From assembly GCA_026770585.1 (NCBI GenBank), contig MU646314.1, forward strand, positions 1,214,524-1,229,013: DNA of 14,490 bases. The letters are read 5' to 3'. The notes beneath the pieces are model-generated. The model did not search any database, was not told where the DNA came from, and saw nothing but the letters and a program-made list of their open reading frames with translations. Shown in pieces: positions 10,985 to 13,900 of this stretch; the first letter of the stretch is position 1, and each line of letters begins with the position of its first letter. Source of the stretch: Baffinella frigidus. Lineage: Eukaryota > Cryptophyceae > Cryptomonadales > Baffinellaceae. A program made the position numbers and the translations under genes.

Positions 10985-13900
10985 TCTCTCTCTCTCGCTT
11001 TCTCTCTCTCTCTCTCTCTCAAGCTCTCGCTCAAGCTCCGCTAGATGGACCGCATCCTCGACAAGAAGCGGCACCCACTTACCAGCCACCGGGGCCTGCG
11101 ATGGGTTTTTTTATTATCCTAGGAGCCTTCGGCCTACGGTAGGAGGTCCTAGGCAATTCCGTAGGCTCAACCGCCCAAATTTCCGGGAGTTTCACGACTG
11201 AAGCGGTGAAATTGATTAATGCTGGTGGGGACGCGTCAGGTCCGAGGACGCAGCGCTGCTCAAGGTGCGGCGCAGCGCCAAGCGCCCGCTCGAGACCGCC
11301 GCGCCCGCGCCTCCTGCCGGGAACGCCGACGGCGACGCGGGTACCGACCAGGCCGCGATCGAGGGGGGGGAGGCGGCGCCCGCGGGGCCGGGGGACGGGA
11401 ACGGGAAGGTGGAGGGGGGTGGGGAGAAGAAGGAGGCAGGGCAGGTCGGGCGGCCCGCAGGGGGGAGTGTGCGGTCTGCGATGGAGACTATGGTCGAGCT
11501 GCATGCCACGGACCCGTCCGCAGGGTTCCAGATCAAGACCAAGGATGGGCAGATCACGGGGGTTGTGAAGCAGGAGGGGAAGGGGGCCGCGGTGATTGTG
11601 TGCAATGGGGCAAACTTCAACTCGACAACCGAGTGGATCAAGGTATGCAGCCTGGACCCTCAACCCTCAACCCTCAACCCTGAACCTCGAACCCTACACC
11701 CTAAGCCCTTGACCCTTTACCCCAAACCCCAAACCCTAGACCCTAGACCCTTCACCCTTCACCCCACCCCCTAAACCCTCAACCCTTAACCCCACACCCT
11801 AAACCCTAAACCCTATGCCCCAAACCCTAAACCCTTAACTCCAAACCCCAAACCCCAACCCCCAAACCCTCAACCCTCAACCCTAAACCCTCAAACCCTG
11901 AACCCTGAACCCTGAACCCCAAATCCTAAACCCTAAACACTAAACACTACCCCCTAAACTCTAAACACTAAACCTTAAACCTTAAACCCTAAACAGGCCT
12001 TTTCGCAGCGCGCCAAGTTCGCCTCCAAGGGCATGATCCTCTTCAAGGTAAACCCCAAACCCCGAACCTCGAACCCCAAACCCCAAACCCTGAACCCCAA
12101 ATCCCAAACTCCAAGCCCCAAGCCCCAAGCCCCAAGCCCCAAACCCCACACTCCAAACCCCACACCGAAAACCCAAAACCCAAAACCCAAAATAAAAAAT
12201 AAAAATGAAGCCCGCAAACCCCACACCCCGCACCAGGGCCGCACGATCAAAATCGCCGAATCCGACATCCTTCCCCCCCTCGAGCGCGCGGGGGGGGCAA
12301 ACACGGCCTCCTCGTCCGCGCTCGACCTGGCGCTAGGCGATCTGGATCCGGAGCCAGCCATGGCGATTGACGCCGAGCGGAGGAAGCGGGAGGTGGCCGC
12401 GGCGCTCCGCAAGGCTGAGCGGGGCCTCCGCTACGGCCCGGTATCAAACCCGAAGCCTTGACCTCCGCTACGGCCCAGTAGAGCGCTTGCGGGAACACGT
12501 GTGGCCGATTTCAGAGAGAAACCTTTTCAGGATTTGTACCAGAATCGTTGAGATGGACCGTTTACATGTCACGTCCTGGTACATGAACCTAAACCTTCCT
12601 CCAGCCTCCGATACGGCCCGGATCGTCCCCATCTCGGCAGACTTGCCAAGCCCCGGAACCTTGACCCTGGACCGATGAGGCGATGAGGAGACCGGGGGTT
12701 GGTTGCCCTGTGTTCTGGTTTGAAAAACGATGAGTGGATCCGAGTGAGGCATAGCTAGGCCATCTGGCTGCCGCGGAGACCCGCACCCGTGATCTCATAA
12801 GAAAACGGTTTTCATGTAAAACTTCCTGGCAATGAAATTTACTACACATTATGAGTTTTACTAGTAATATTAAAGCATTTATATAGTAATTTTCATTGAA
12901 TCCACTGATTTTAAATTAAAACCGTTTCCCTATGAGATCGGCACGTGCCGATCGCGAGGGAGACAGGCCAGTGTCCATGGGAGTCAGGCCGGTGGCCTCA
13001 TTCCAGGGAGTCGTTGGGGAGGGGTACAACTCAGGCCCATCTCCGGCACGCCCTATATCGTGCCGGAGATATGTGCGATGTGGGTCGCGACCCGTGAGAT
13101 ATGTGAGATATGTGAGATATGGGTCGCGACTTGCGCGTAGCGGAGCAGGTCCTAGGACCTGCCCAGAGCGAGTTAGGGCGAATAGTCACCCTGTGGGACC
13201 TCAAGGGATGTGGATATTTCGAGTGTCAACAACGAACCTGGATTCCGGAACTGGGGCAGGTTCACCTTGGGTACACGGTAGTTGAACCTGCGCCCTGAAC
13301 CCTATCCCTTGAGGTCCCATAGGGTGAATATTCGCCCTAACTCGCTCTAGGCAGGTCCTAGGGCTCTACGGTAGGGCGTATGGGCCTCCTCGCCACTGAA
13401 GGCATACACTAAAGCGCAATACCACACGCAGGTTGGGCAGGACCGTTGGGGGCGGGCCTACTGGGTCTTCGACGGCATTCCCGACCGCGTCTGGGTATGT
13501 CGCCCCTCCCTCTCCCCCGAACCCTCAACCCCCAACCCTGAACCTTGAATCCCGAACCTTGGACCCTGAACCCTGAAATCGACCGTGTCTGGGTCTCGAG
13601 CCCCACCCTCTCCCCTGAACCCTGAACCCCGAACCTTGAACCCTGGACCCTGAACCCTGAACCCTGAGCCCTCCCTCGCACCCCTCCCTCGCACCCCACC
13701 CCCTCGCACCCCCCCATCCTGATATCCTGACATCCTCCGCAGCGCAACCCCTCCCATACCCCAGCCCCCCACACTGACACCGCCACACCGCAGCCTCGCG
13801 CACCTCTCTGCCTTGCTCATCTCGCGCGCGTCCCCTTCTCCCCGAGGGGACGCGCGTGGCCCAAACCCTAACCCCCACTCCAGGTGTGCACGGAGCGATC

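Noticed and set aside
11079-11663. Long minus-strand open frame of 194 codons
   Set aside because: Shadow of exon 15, whose + strand frame is phase-consistent with its neighbours.
12485-12600. Another foldback element (ttgtaccag against ctggtacatg)
   Set aside because: Pairing is limited to about 10 bases at a distance; too weak.
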